This document shows, in pieces, positions 50,525-60,400 of a DNA stretch of 64,000 bases. This DNA comes from Acetivibrio thermocellus ATCC 27405. Lineage in GTDB: Bacteria; Bacillota; Clostridia; Acetivibrionales; Acetivibrionaceae. The notes beneath the pieces are model-generated. The model saw only the letters and a list, made by a program, of their open reading frames with translations. It was not told the DNA's origin and ran no database searches. A program made the position numbers and the translations under genes. Each line of letters starts with the position of its first letter. The stretch's first letter is position 1. The stretch lies in the NCBI RefSeq assembly GCF_000015865.1, contig NC_009012.1, positions 3,775,081 through 3,839,080 on the forward strand, written 5' to 3'.

Positions 50525-51328
50525 ATGAAGAAAGTAGCATTGGTATTAGCGATTGTGAGCGTGTTTATTATGTTGGTATCAGTTGCGGAAGCTGCGATAG
50601 AATTGCCGTTGAGAGTTGAAGTAAACGGAGAAAGAGTATATTTTCCGGACGAGCAGCCATTTATCGATTCAAACGGGAGGACCCAGGTACCGGCGAGATT
50701 TATAGCGGAGAAGTTGGGAGCGAATGTAACATGGGATGGAAAAGAGAAAAAGGCAGTGTTTGAGAAAGGAAGCAAGAAACTTGTTTTGTACATAGGGAAA
50801 GCAGAATATGAATTAAACGGAGAGCAGAAGAAAATGGATACAGCTGCGCTGCTGATATCAGGAAGGACATTTGTGCCTGCAAGATATGTGGCAGAGGCTT
50901 TTGATGCAAAAGTGAGCTGGGACCCGGATATAAGGACTGTATACATAAATACAAATTCGAAGCCATCTGGCAAAAAGGAAGGAACCGAGATAGTTGCTGG
51001 ATTTGAGGTGCCTTTGGATACTAATTTGTTAGCTGTAGAGACAACATGGGGTGGAAAAACAGAGGCCTGTTTTGAAATAAATTTACTGAGAGCGGATGTA
51101 GAAGGACAAATTGAGGATTTAAGACAAATACTTTTACAAAAATGTGACAGCAGTACAGTGGATGAAGTTATAGCTTATGTTTCGCAAAAGAAGGAAAGAG
51201 AATACTACTTGCCGTCAAAATATATATATGATAACAAAAGCAAAAGATATATTTGGATAAAAGAATCTTTTATGGAAGACATAAATGTTTTTTATTGTTC
51301 TGCAAGCTATAAAAGGTCGGAAGAATAA
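50525..51328 (+). CDS. Secreted copper-amine-oxidase-N domain protein, copy 2
   Basis: 267 residues, same architecture as copy 1. The stretch from about residue 23 to 130 is almost identical to copies 1 and 3, including at DNA level, while the signal peptide (LAIVSVFIMLVSVAEA), the linker around residues 165-185 (LLAVETTWGGKTEACF) and the C-terminal end (SASYKRSEE) differ. GGGAGGAATTGATA before the ATG is also kept. Confidence 0.8.
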   Translation: MKKVALVLAIVSVFIMLVSVAEAAIELPLRVEVNGERVYFPDEQPFIDSNGRTQVPARFIAEKLGANVTWDGKEKKAVFEKGSKKLVLYIGKAEYELNGEQKKMDTAALLISGRTFVPARYVAEAFDAKVSWDPDIRTVYINTNSKPSGKKEGTEIVAGFEVPLDTNLLAVETTWGGKTEACFEINLLRADVEGQIEDLRQILLQKCDSSTVDEVIAYVSQKKEREYYLPSKYIYDNKSKRYIWIKESFMEDINVFYCSASYKRSEE

Positions 51329-51401
51329 GAAATATGCTGATGTTGCCGGGTATTTACTGTGAAGAATGATTTAATTCGTCAAAACATAGGAGGAATTGAT
51401 A

Positions 51402-52202
51402 ATGAAGAAAGTAGCATTGGTATTAGTAATTATGAGCGTGTTTATTATGTTGACATCAGCTGCGGCAGCTGCGATAGAATTGCCGTTGAGAGTTGAAGTA
51501 AACGGAGAAAGAGTATATTTTCCGGACGAGCAGCCATTTATCGATTCAAACGGGAGGACCCAGGTACCGGCGAGATTTATAGCGGAGAAGTTGGGAGCGA
51601 ATGTAACATGGGATGGAAAAGAGAAAAAGGCAGTGTTTGAGAAAGGAAGCAAGAAACTTGTTTTGTACATAGGGAAAGCAGAATATGAATTAAACGGAGA
51701 GCAGAAGAAAATGGATACAGCTGCACTGCTGATATCAGGAAGGACATTTGTGCCTGCAAGGTATGTGGCAGAGGCGTTTGATGCAAAAGTGAGCTGGGAC
51801 CCGGATATCAGGACTGTATACATAAATACAAATTCGAAGCCATCTGGCAAAAAGGAAGGGACAAAGATAGTAGCCGGATTTGAGGTGCCTTTGGATACTA
51901 ATTTGGCAGCGGTTGAAGAAGAGTGGGGTGGAAAGACAGAGGCTTGTTTTCAAATTAACTTACTGCGCGCAGATGTAGAAGGACAAATTGAGGATTTAAG
52001 ACAAATACTTTTACAAAAATGTGACAGTAGTACAGTGGATGAAGTTATAGCTTATGTTTCGCAAAAGAAGGAAAGAAAATACTACTTGCCGTCAAAATAT
52101 ATATATGATAACAAAAGCAAAAGATATATTTGGATAAAAGAGTCTTTTATGGAAGACATAAATGTTTTCTATTGCTCTGCAAGCTACACGAGATCTGAAT
52201 AG
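51402..52202 (+). CDS. Secreted copper-amine-oxidase-N domain protein, copy 3
   Basis: 266 residues, same architecture as copies 1 and 2 and closest to copy 2 in the C-terminal domain (YYLPSKYIYDNKSKRYIWIKE). It differs in the linker (LAAVEEEWGGKTEACF) and end (SASYTRSE). Only 73 bases separate it from copy 2. The next gene begins 16 bases after its stop but is interrupted by an IS701-like element. Confidence 0.8.
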   Translation: MKKVALVLVIMSVFIMLTSAAAAAIELPLRVEVNGERVYFPDEQPFIDSNGRTQVPARFIAEKLGANVTWDGKEKKAVFEKGSKKLVLYIGKAEYELNGEQKKMDTAALLISGRTFVPARYVAEAFDAKVSWDPDIRTVYINTNSKPSGKKEGTKIVAGFEVPLDTNLAAVEEEWGGKTEACFQINLLRADVEGQIEDLRQILLQKCDSSTVDEVIAYVSQKKERKYYLPSKYIYDNKSKRYIWIKESFMEDINVFYCSASYTRSE

Positions 52203-52263
52203 TAAAGAGGGATAAAAAGTGCAACGGGTTAATAGTTTTTTGGTTATTATAATTTTATTAGTG

Positions 52264-53624
52264 TTGTGCATTAAAAAGTAATAAATTGTATTACCAATAA
52301 AATAGCAAAACAAAAGCATAAGCAGACCAAATGTGGTAGTTTTGAATTGATAGATAAAAAACTATTTCCACGGGGGTCAAACTTATGCCTGATATAATAA
52401 TAGAACAAAGCCAAGAAGTAATCAATTATATAAATATGCTAAAGTTGCCTATTTCTGGAGCTTTGAAGAACCATATGGTTCATATGATTTCAGGCATAAT
52501 AACCACCGAGGGAAACAAGAATATTTCTAATGTCTATTCAAGGCTTACCTGTAACCGGAACCGGAGTAGTGGCTCAAGGTTCCTTGGAGAATATAAATGG
52601 AGTAACGAATACGTAGATTACAAGAGGATAAATCATTCTCTTAAAACTGTTCGTGAGAATGTACCCGAGGGAACTGTAGGTTTTTTCATAGTAGATGACA
52701 CTTTGAGTAAAAAAGACAATTCTACTAAGAAAATCGAAGGCCTCGACTATCATCATTCTCACAGTGATGGTAAGACCATGTGGTCTCACTGTGTAGTTAC
52801 TTCCCATTACAAAATCTCCGAGTACTCCTTACCACTTAACTTTAAGCTCTATCTTAGAAAGCAGTTCTTTGGACAAAAAGCCAAGAAGCTTTTTAAGAAT
52901 AAGCAAGAGCTGGCAATGCAGCTAATTGATGAATTTACGCCTGTTACAGAAACTACGTATTTACTTGTAGATGCTTGGTATACATCAGGAAAATTGATGC
53001 TTCATGCTCTTAAGAGAGGGTATCATACTATTGGAAGAATAAAATCCAATCGTGTGATTTACCCAGGAGGCATTAAGACTAATATCAAAGAATTTGCCAC
53101 CCATATATGTAGTAACGAAACCTGCATAGTGACAGCAGGAGACGATAACTATTACGTATACAGATATGAAGGTAAAATCAATGATCTTGAGAATGCCGTA
53201 ATTCTTATATGTTGGAGCAAAAAAGCTCTTTCTGATACACCAGCATTTATCGTAAGTACCGATGTAAGCCTAACTACCTCCACTATTGTTGGATATTACC
53301 AGAACCGCTGGGATATTGAAGTGAGCTACCGATATCATAAGAACTCATTAGGGTTTGATGAATACCAGGTTGAATCATTAACTTCAATAAAGCGTTTCTG
53401 GAGTATGGTCTTTATGACCTATACTTTTCTTGAGCTCTTCAGGGTCTCTAAAAAGAGAAGCTTGAAACTTGAGACCATTGGAGATACCATAGGGTATTTC
53501 CGCAAACAATATATGGTCTGTATTGCCAAGTTTGCATACTCTTGTGCAGAAAAAGGGGTAAGTCTTGATGATGTAGTTGCCAAATTAGGGGTCGCTGCAT
53601 AAAGTTTTACATTTTACTGCACAA
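52264..53624 (+). mobile_element. IS701-like insertion element
   Basis: Inverted ends TTGTGCATTAAAAAGTAA (left, from 52264) and TTGTGCAGTAAAATGTAA (right, minus strand, ending 53624) flank one transposase gene. I find no clear target duplication. It sits inside the signal-peptide codons of the large secreted protein gene. Confidence 0.75.
52385..53602 (+). CDS. IS701-family (DDE superfamily) transposase
   Basis: 405 residues. Features of the IS701/DDE_5 type are VGFFIVDDTLSKKDNS (first Asp, near residue 103), the following YHHSHSDGKTMWSHCVVTS, LLVDAWYTSGKLM (second Asp, near 200), and YQNRWDIEVSYRYHKNSLGFDEYQ (Glu, near 315). The frame is complete. ACGGGGGTC precedes ATG 52385. It appears able to move. 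Confidence 0.85.
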   Translation: MPDIIIEQSQEVINYINMLKLPISGALKNHMVHMISGIITTEGNKNISNVYSRLTCNRNRSSGSRFLGEYKWSNEYVDYKRINHSLKTVRENVPEGTVGFFIVDDTLSKKDNSTKKIEGLDYHHSHSDGKTMWSHCVVTSHYKISEYSLPLNFKLYLRKQFFGQKAKKLFKNKQELAMQLIDEFTPVTETTYLLVDAWYTSGKLMLHALKRGYHTIGRIKSNRVIYPGGIKTNIKEFATHICSNETCIVTAGDDNYYVYRYEGKINDLENAVILICWSKKALSDTPAFIVSTDVSLTTSTIVGYYQNRWDIEVSYRYHKNSLGFDEYQVESLTSIKRFWSMVFMTYTFLELFRVSKKRSLKLETIGDTIGYFRKQYMVCIAKFAYSCAEKGVSLDDVVAKLGVAA

Positions 53625-53641
53625 GTCAAATAATTTTAATT

Positions 53642-56530
53642 GTGTCGGTTGCTTTTTCACAAAGCATTTTTGTAAATGCTGCTTCAAAAGAAGAGGTAGA
53701 GGCTTCCTTAGAATTAGCAAACGAATTTTTGAAAAATAATTATGGTTTTTCTAATGATTATTTTAGAGAAAAATCGTACTACAATAAAAGAGAGATAAAC
53801 GATAAACTGGCTGTTAAGGGTAATGGATTGGATGTTTTTGGGAATTTACCTGTCTTTGTATATGGAGATATGGATGAAGGAGCAAGAGAAGGTACAAAAT
53901 ATGGAAATGATCAAAGAGTGTATGATGCGGAAGGGGATCCAAGGGCCTTAGGTTTTTCATTCATTGATGAACCGTATCCTAATCCGGAATTTCATATTGA
54001 TGAAGTTACATATGTACGCAGATGGATTAAGGAACCATGGGTTTTGCCGGAAAATGGTGAGCGGGGTATTACGAAGGAATTGTCACCGGATGATCCCAGG
54101 GATACACATACAAAACAATATTTAGAATATCAGCCAAATACATTTGCGTCAACGTATAGTGTTATCAGACAGTGGGTAAAAGGTTCTAGTACTTTTTTGC
54201 CAGACAAGGTGGAAAAACAGACAGGTGACCGCAAATTCTTCAACAAATGCATTGAAGGAGAGTTGCCGGCGAGCATAGCGGAGAACCCCGAGGATTACAT
54301 ATATATAATTCAACCTCCTACATATGAATCCTGGGGTGTTGGAATTGCATTCTACTATTATGGCGGAACTGGTAAAGATAACATCTATAAGCCAAACTAT
54401 TATTCATACTATCAATTTTTCAGGTACAAGCCGTTTGTTTTGGTGGAGAAAGACATTATACCCGTATTTGAAGCAGTGCAGTTGAGTGCTGTACCCGGTA
54501 CTCCGGTGATGGTATCGGTAAGAATAGATTCAACTTTTGACAAGGTTTTGAAGAATGTATCCTATAAGTGGGAGATCACATCCGACGGCAAACCGGTTGA
54601 GAATGTTACATATCTTGGAAAAGGCATGGAAGCTATTGGTACTGTTAATTTAGCGGCTGATAAAACATTTAGTGGTATGAAAAAAGAAGAGACTGACCCA
54701 GAAGAAGAGATAGAAGAAAAGGAAGAAGAATTAGAGGCAGAAGAAACAGAAGTAATGGGAGCTCCTGTACTTTATGCAAGTTTTATAATGCCTGATGGAG
54801 ACGTTGAAATACGGTTTGAAGTAAATACTGACGAAAGTGTTAAAGAATACAACAATGCTTATAAAGTTGAGAATAAAAAGATATCGGAAAGAGATTATTC
54901 AAACAATGTTCTCACCAGGACAATTAAGGTAGTTGAACCAATAAACACAACGGGAGAAGCTACGCTGGATTACAACGTCCTTAGTAAAAAAATAAATGTT
55001 TCTTTACCGGATGAAAACGGAATGACTGCAGAATTGGATGTGGGTGATGGTTGGTTGGTTAGCGATGTAAGTGGTGGTGTAAATGTGACAAATGTGACAC
55101 CGCAATTGTATAAGTCATTTGAAGTCACGGGAAATAAAATACCGGGCGGAACACGTCAGACTACCGTTACATTGTATCCGGAATTCAGTACAACAATACA
55201 CAGAAAAGATGTTACATATGATTCGGCGACAGGACTTTATGATAATCCGGAAGAGAAAAAATATCTTGACGGACCGTCAACAAGGGCAAAGACTGGAGCT
55301 GTGGAAGCTGAAGGTAATGCAACCACGACACGCAGGTATAGATGTGGAGGATGCGTATGGATTCCGGATGACTCGGAGGATAGCTCGAGTGGTACTTGGG
55401 TGTGTCCCGGACATACTGAAAACATTTCGGCTACATTCGGATATGTTGCGGACCAAAGAGTAATTACTGCAAAAATATATAACGGAATGCCATCTATTCC
55501 ACAAAAGAAGTTTTTGGATGAAATAAAATTCAACACCATAAACAGCCTTTCAAAGGAAATGTTCTGGACAAGTGAGCCGTATAAATTTAACGTAGTCCGG
55601 TGGATGGCTCATGAAGATGAAAATGGTCAGCTATATGGATGGACAGCTGTACCCGGCCGGTATCAAAGAATTTTCACCCAGCAGAATAAGGCTGAAATTA
55701 AATGGGGTATTGTAAGTACAATGGAGAAGGATTATGAAAAAAGCAGGGAAGCGGCAAGAAGAAGAGATTATAACAAAGAAAATTATGACAAAGCAGTATT
55801 TGCATCGGATGAGAATTTAAAGAACTACCGTTATCCAATAAAATCAGGCTACTATTTTAATCCAACCGGTACTTATACCTTTGAAGTGAAGACAGAAATA
55901 TATAAGCCTGAAAAGAAACCAACTGCTGAGCACAAAGAGATAGTGGAGAGCTTGATTAATTCATTTAGATATGAGTCAAATTTGATTTACATTGATAATA
56001 ACAACAGGGCGGTTAATATTCAAAATCAACCGGTGCCGGCATATGGGGGAAAACTGTCAAGTGTTCCTGCTGTCCTTACGTTTAAAGATCCCACCGGGGT
56101 CAACAATGTTAAACTTTTGTATGAGGAACGGTCAAGTGCAGAACCGATATATGAAGAGCTGAAACACAGTCAGGTGAGCGGAGGTTATACTGATCCTCGC
56201 TTGCTGGCAATTCTTGAGGGATACAGTGAGTCGGGAACGCAATCAAGTAGGGATAATTATAAGTACAGAGAGTATATAGAAGATGGGCAAACGATGTACA
56301 AAATAACGGAAACAACAAGAGTTACTATAAGAGTTAATCCGCACAACGTTCGTTTATATACTCATCCTAATATGCCTGACGGGAAATATGTGGTGAGAGC
56401 GTATATAGACAATATAAACCTTGCCCAGAGCAAAAATGAGTACAAAAAGCTTGGAGAATTAAAAGGAATTGAAAATCTCGACAGGATAGAAATTGTTGTC
56501 AAAGGTTCGATATTCGATGATATAAGCTGA
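53642..56530 (+). CDS. Body of the large secreted protein (unknown family)
   Basis: 962 residues read from GTG 53642. The first 16 residues (VAFSQSIFVNAASKEE) are the end of a signal peptide, so this start is an effect of the upstream insertion rather than the original one. The middle has Ig-like strand patterns (SYKWEITSDGKPVENVTYLGKG; YASFIMPDGDVEIRFEVN) and a Cys4-type cluster. The C-terminal part has long-range Tyr/Lys-rich segments and ends NLDRIEIVVKGSIFDDIS. A fragment of its 3' end recurs at 48112. Neighbouring genes are also exported, so a surface role is likely. Confidence 0.6.
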   Translation: MSVAFSQSIFVNAASKEEVEASLELANEFLKNNYGFSNDYFREKSYYNKREINDKLAVKGNGLDVFGNLPVFVYGDMDEGAREGTKYGNDQRVYDAEGDPRALGFSFIDEPYPNPEFHIDEVTYVRRWIKEPWVLPENGERGITKELSPDDPRDTHTKQYLEYQPNTFASTYSVIRQWVKGSSTFLPDKVEKQTGDRKFFNKCIEGELPASIAENPEDYIYIIQPPTYESWGVGIAFYYYGGTGKDNIYKPNYYSYYQFFRYKPFVLVEKDIIPVFEAVQLSAVPGTPVMVSVRIDSTFDKVLKNVSYKWEITSDGKPVENVTYLGKGMEAIGTVNLAADKTFSGMKKEETDPEEEIEEKEEELEAEETEVMGAPVLYASFIMPDGDVEIRFEVNTDESVKEYNNAYKVENKKISERDYSNNVLTRTIKVVEPINTTGEATLDYNVLSKKINVSLPDENGMTAELDVGDGWLVSDVSGGVNVTNVTPQLYKSFEVTGNKIPGGTRQTTVTLYPEFSTTIHRKDVTYDSATGLYDNPEEKKYLDGPSTRAKTGAVEAEGNATTTRRYRCGGCVWIPDDSEDSSSGTWVCPGHTENISATFGYVADQRVITAKIYNGMPSIPQKKFLDEIKFNTINSLSKEMFWTSEPYKFNVVRWMAHEDENGQLYGWTAVPGRYQRIFTQQNKAEIKWGIVSTMEKDYEKSREAARRRDYNKENYDKAVFASDENLKNYRYPIKSGYYFNPTGTYTFEVKTEIYKPEKKPTAEHKEIVESLINSFRYESNLIYIDNNNRAVNIQNQPVPAYGGKLSSVPAVLTFKDPTGVNNVKLLYEERSSAEPIYEELKHSQVSGGYTDPRLLAILEGYSESGTQSSRDNYKYREYIEDGQTMYKITETTRVTIRVNPHNVRLYTHPNMPDGKYVVRAYIDNINLAQSKNEYKKLGELKGIENLDRIEIVVKGSIFDDIS

Positions 56531-56560
56531 TTTCAACTAAACTTGGCGCGCAGAACGTAA

Positions 56561-56618
56561 AAAGAGGCTGGCAGGCATTTTTCAAACAAAAGGAAATTTG
56601 CTTGTCAGTCTCTTTTTT
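56561..56618 (+). terminator. Terminator of the large secreted protein gene
   Basis: A 17-base-pair stem (AAAGAGGCTGGCAGGCA with TGCTTGTCAGTCTCTTT, three G-U pairs) followed by a T run. The remaining bases to 56800 show no gene. Confidence 0.85.
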
Positions 56619-56800
56619 ATTTTTTATATTACATCAGGATAATTTGCCCGAGAAGAAAATGACCACTTGTAAAAAGTAAAAAGATAGAGCCAGGCATGTA
56701 AGTGTATGATTTAATAACAAAACAAAAGAGTATTTGTAAAATATGGATAATATCAAAAAATTAGTTTACAAATGAAAATAGGTAAAAGGGGAAATGGAAA

Positions 56801-57280
56801 ATGAACAGAAATATAAAAATTTTCATGCTGATACTGTTTAGCGTAATTATTTTGGCTGGAGCTGCAATATTTGCAGTTGGTAGTTTAAGTAAAGATAATA
56901 AACAGCAGGAAGTAATAAGGACCGATAAAGAACCGATTATCAATAGATTTCCCAATATTGGTGATTTTGAAAAATGTTATTGGAAGAGCGGTGTAATGGG
57001 TGTAGGCAGTAGATGGGTTCCTGGGCCTTCTGATTATTGGATGAATGGATTTATAGAGATTGATGCCGGCAAAGCTGAATATTTGATAGAGAAATATAAT
57101 ATGAAACCGTTGAATGAAGATTTACAACTTGCTTTTATACCAGAAAATTATAACAGCACAATATCCAAATGGTTTTACAGCGAAGAGTTTAATGACTTCA
57201 TAAAACCACCGGGTGTGTTGGGAAATTTCTATGTTGATGGTGTAAACAATATGATTTACTTTGAAGTGGTGATAAGCTAA
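56801..57280 (+). CDS. Membrane-anchored protein of unknown function
   Basis: 159 residues. N-terminal membrane helix or uncleaved signal (FMLILFSVIILAGAAIFAVG, about 8-27), then a soluble extracellular domain with aromatic motifs (YWKSGVMGVGSRWVPGPSDYW; IEIDAGKAEYLIEKYN). Its place directly before the RHS gene would suit an immunity or accessory protein, but no toxin tip is present to match, and I recognise no family. Ribosome site is AAAAGGGGAAA. Confidence 0.55.
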   Translation: MNRNIKIFMLILFSVIILAGAAIFAVGSLSKDNKQQEVIRTDKEPIINRFPNIGDFEKCYWKSGVMGVGSRWVPGPSDYWMNGFIEIDAGKAEYLIEKYNMKPLNEDLQLAFIPENYNSTISKWFYSEEFNDFIKPPGVLGNFYVDGVNNMIYFEVVIS

Positions 57281-57371
57281 AAGATTTTATATACGGATAT
57301 TAGATGAGAGTATGTCAGGCGGCTTTTCTCATTTATATCCTAAGGATTAACAGAATTAGGGAGTTATTTTG

Positions 57372-57400
57372 TTGAATTAATAAGTAACTAATGGTATAAT
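57372..57400 (+). promoter_or_regulatory. Promoter of the RHS gene, duplicated block
   Basis: TTGAAT (57372-57377), 17-base spacer, TATAAT (57395-57400), followed by TTACATAATTGATAT. It matches the promoter at 46972-47000 nearly base for base through -10 and beyond, and is 50 bases before the RHS start codon. Confidence 0.7.
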
Positions 57401-57451
57401 TTACATAATTGATATTGATTTGTGTCGATAAGTAGGGGGCTGAGGATCAAT

Positions 57452-60400
57452 ATGCAGATAAAAATGATACCTGAAAAAATGACAAAGATAGCAGATAATA
57501 TGAAGAGAATATCGGAAAAATTTGATGACATAGTACAGGATGTAAAAGGGGTAATATACTCCATTGATTGGGAGCTCAGAAGCAAGGAAGGAATAGATCA
57601 GAAGTTGTTGATTGCAGATCGGACGGCAAAAAATATAGCCAATGAATTGAGTAAAATGTCCCAGAACCTTATAGAGGCAAGAGATCGAATGATAGAGGCT
57701 GACAATAAAGCATCGGCTGCATCCAGAAAGATGAAAATAGCGGATTTTATAAAGTTGGTTACTACAGTACTGTTGCCTGATCCGTTACCTGGGTTGGCCA
57801 ATTATTTATTGTGGAATCGACTGATAGGTCGCGGAACTGCAAATTGCCCGAACATTTTTGCGGGGGACCCTGTAAATGTGGTATCGGGAAATTTTTATTT
57901 AACAAGAAGAGATATAACCATACCGTCAAGAGGTATGGCGATTGAGATAACCAGATATTACAACTCCATGGATAATACGGAAGGAATATTCGGTAAAGGC
58001 TGGAGAACAGATTATGAAACATGCCTGAAGAAAAAGGAAGACAGTGAAGACATAATAGTTGTGTATCCGGAAGGGAACATAAGAGTATTTGAATATACCG
58101 ATACAGGGAGTTTCAAGTCTCCGAAGGGAGTATATGACACTCTTTTAAAAACAGAGGACGGTACATACATATTAAAAGTTCAAAAAGGAATTACCTACAA
58201 ATATGACCAGGCAGGAAGCCTTGTATCAATCTTGGATTCAAACAATAACGAGATAAGATTTAAATATAACTGGGAGGGATTGCTGTCTTCAGTAATGTCA
58301 CCGGGAGGAAAACTTTTGATGTTTTCCTATGAAGGTGGCAGGGTTGTCAGTATAACCGACCATACGGGAAGGAATTTGAAATATAAATATGATGAAAAAG
58401 GAAATCTGACACAGGTAGTATACCCTGACGGAGGGAAGATTACCTATGCATATGATAACATAGGACTGATTTCAATAACCGACCAGAACGGCAACACCTA
58501 TGTCCAAAACACCTATGATGAAAAGGGCAGAGTAGTAAGGCAGCTTGACCATGAGAACAATGAATTGATTATAGAATATGACGAAGAAAATCGTGAAAAT
58601 ACTTTCAAATGGACGAAAAGCGGTATAACCCGTGTATATAAATACAATGAGGAGTTGCTTCTGACCGAAGTAAGGTATGATGACGGAAGCGTACAGAAAT
58701 ACACGTATGATGAAAACCTTAACAGAAACAGTGAGACGGACAGAAATGGCAACACGACGTACAGGAAATATAATGACAAGGGCAATTTAATAGAAGTAAT
58801 TTCACCGGAGCCTTTCTGCTATAAGACAAAATACAGTTATGACGAGGAATGCAGACTGATAAAGATAATGTCGCCGGGCGGGGGAGAAGTGTCTTTTGAA
58901 TATGACGAAAGGGGAAACCTTTTAAAACGCATTGTAAAGACCGGAAGCAGAAGTTATTCGGAGTGGTCATATACGTATGATCAATATGGAAGAATGACAG
59001 CATCAAAAGACGCGGAAAACAACACGAAGACTTTTGAGTATGGAGAAGAAGATGTAAACAAACCGACATTGATAAAAGATGCGGTAGGGAACATATTTAA
59101 ATATGAATTTGACAAAGTGGGGCGGGTAGTGGCCACAACCACAGATTACGGAACAGTAAGGTTAAAATATGATGAGTGTGACCGGATAACCCACATAACC
59201 GATACAGAAGGGAACACAACAAGAATCTGCTATGACAAAGCAGGAAACATGACAAAGGTTATAGCGCCGAAGCAGTATGGGGAGAAAGGCGAAAACGGGT
59301 CAGGATATGCATTTGAATATAATGCAATGGACAAGCTTATAAGGACAATTGACCCGTTGGGCAATGTTTTTGCGGTAAAATACGATGAGAACGGCAACAA
59401 GATAAAAGAGATCAACCCGAACTACTATAGTTCTGAGAAAGATGACGGTATAGGAATAGAATACAAATATGACACCAACCACCGCAGGATAAACACAATA
59501 TTCCCGGACGGAAGCATGTCAAGGATAAAGTATGACGCGGAAGGCAATATAATAAAGACGATATCCTGGAAGGATTATAACAAGGATTTGGATGACGGGC
59601 CGGGGATGGAGTATACCTATGATGAAATGAACAGGCTTACGCAAATAATAGACCCGGAAGGGAATGTAATAAAGAAATACATATACGATGAAGACGGAAG
59701 AATCGTGAAAGAAATAGACGCAAAAGGATATAGCAGTGCAGATAACGATGAAGAACGTTGGGGTACAATATATAAATACAACCTTGCCGGATGGCTTGTT
59801 GAGAAGAGGACACCGTTACAGCAGAAAAATGGTGAAATATATTACAACATAATAGAATATGTGTATGACAGAAATGGAAGGGTAGTACAGGAGAAAAGAT
59901 CTCCGGAATATGTGACCAAAACAGAATATCCAAAGAAATGGAATATAATAAACTATAAATATGATCCCAACGGAAATCTGGCAGAGGTAACCGACAGCCT
60001 TGGGGCGGTGATAACCTATGAATATGACTGCTTTGGAAAAAGGACATTGGAGAAAATCAAGATAAACGACAGGAAAGAGAGAGCAACGAGGTATAAATAT
60101 AATGGTATTGGAAAACTGGTAAGAGTAATTAGGGAGCTGGACGGAGAAGACCTTTCAGGCTATGGTGAAGAGAAGGTTTTGACGGAGACAATATACAATT
60201 ACGATCCAAACGGTAATCTTATAGAGGTGATTTCTCCTGAAGGGTATTTGACTGTATTTAAGTATGACGATGCGAACAGAAGGATAAAGAGTATATTGTA
60301 TCAACCGCAGAACGGTGTGAAACTGAGCGGCAGTGCGTATTGTGCCCTTTTAAATACAAAGTCGAGGAGCATAAGTTATGAGTATGACCGTGCGGGGAAC

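Larger units (their letters stand above)
52219..56530 (+). pseudogene. Large secreted protein gene, signal peptide interrupted by IS701-like element
   Basis: Upstream of the element, GTG 52219 (after AAAGAGGGATAAAAA) encodes MQRVNSFLVIIILLV, the start of a signal peptide. Downstream, from about 53627, the frame continues QIILIVSVAFSQSIFVNAASKEE, the rest of a signal peptide, and then 940 residues of mature protein. The exact join is unclear because no target duplication is visible. Mature features are an acidic stretch EEEIEEKEEELEAEETE (about 350-370 of the 962 seen from GTG 53642), and a zinc-ribbon-like cluster CGGC...C-P-G-H (about residues 565-590). It is probably a surface protein; family not recognised. 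Export is probably lost. Confidence 0.65.

Noticed and set aside
55119-55539. Overlapping frames of 100-114 residues within the large secreted protein gene
   Set aside because: Shadows of the main frame; no ribosome sites.
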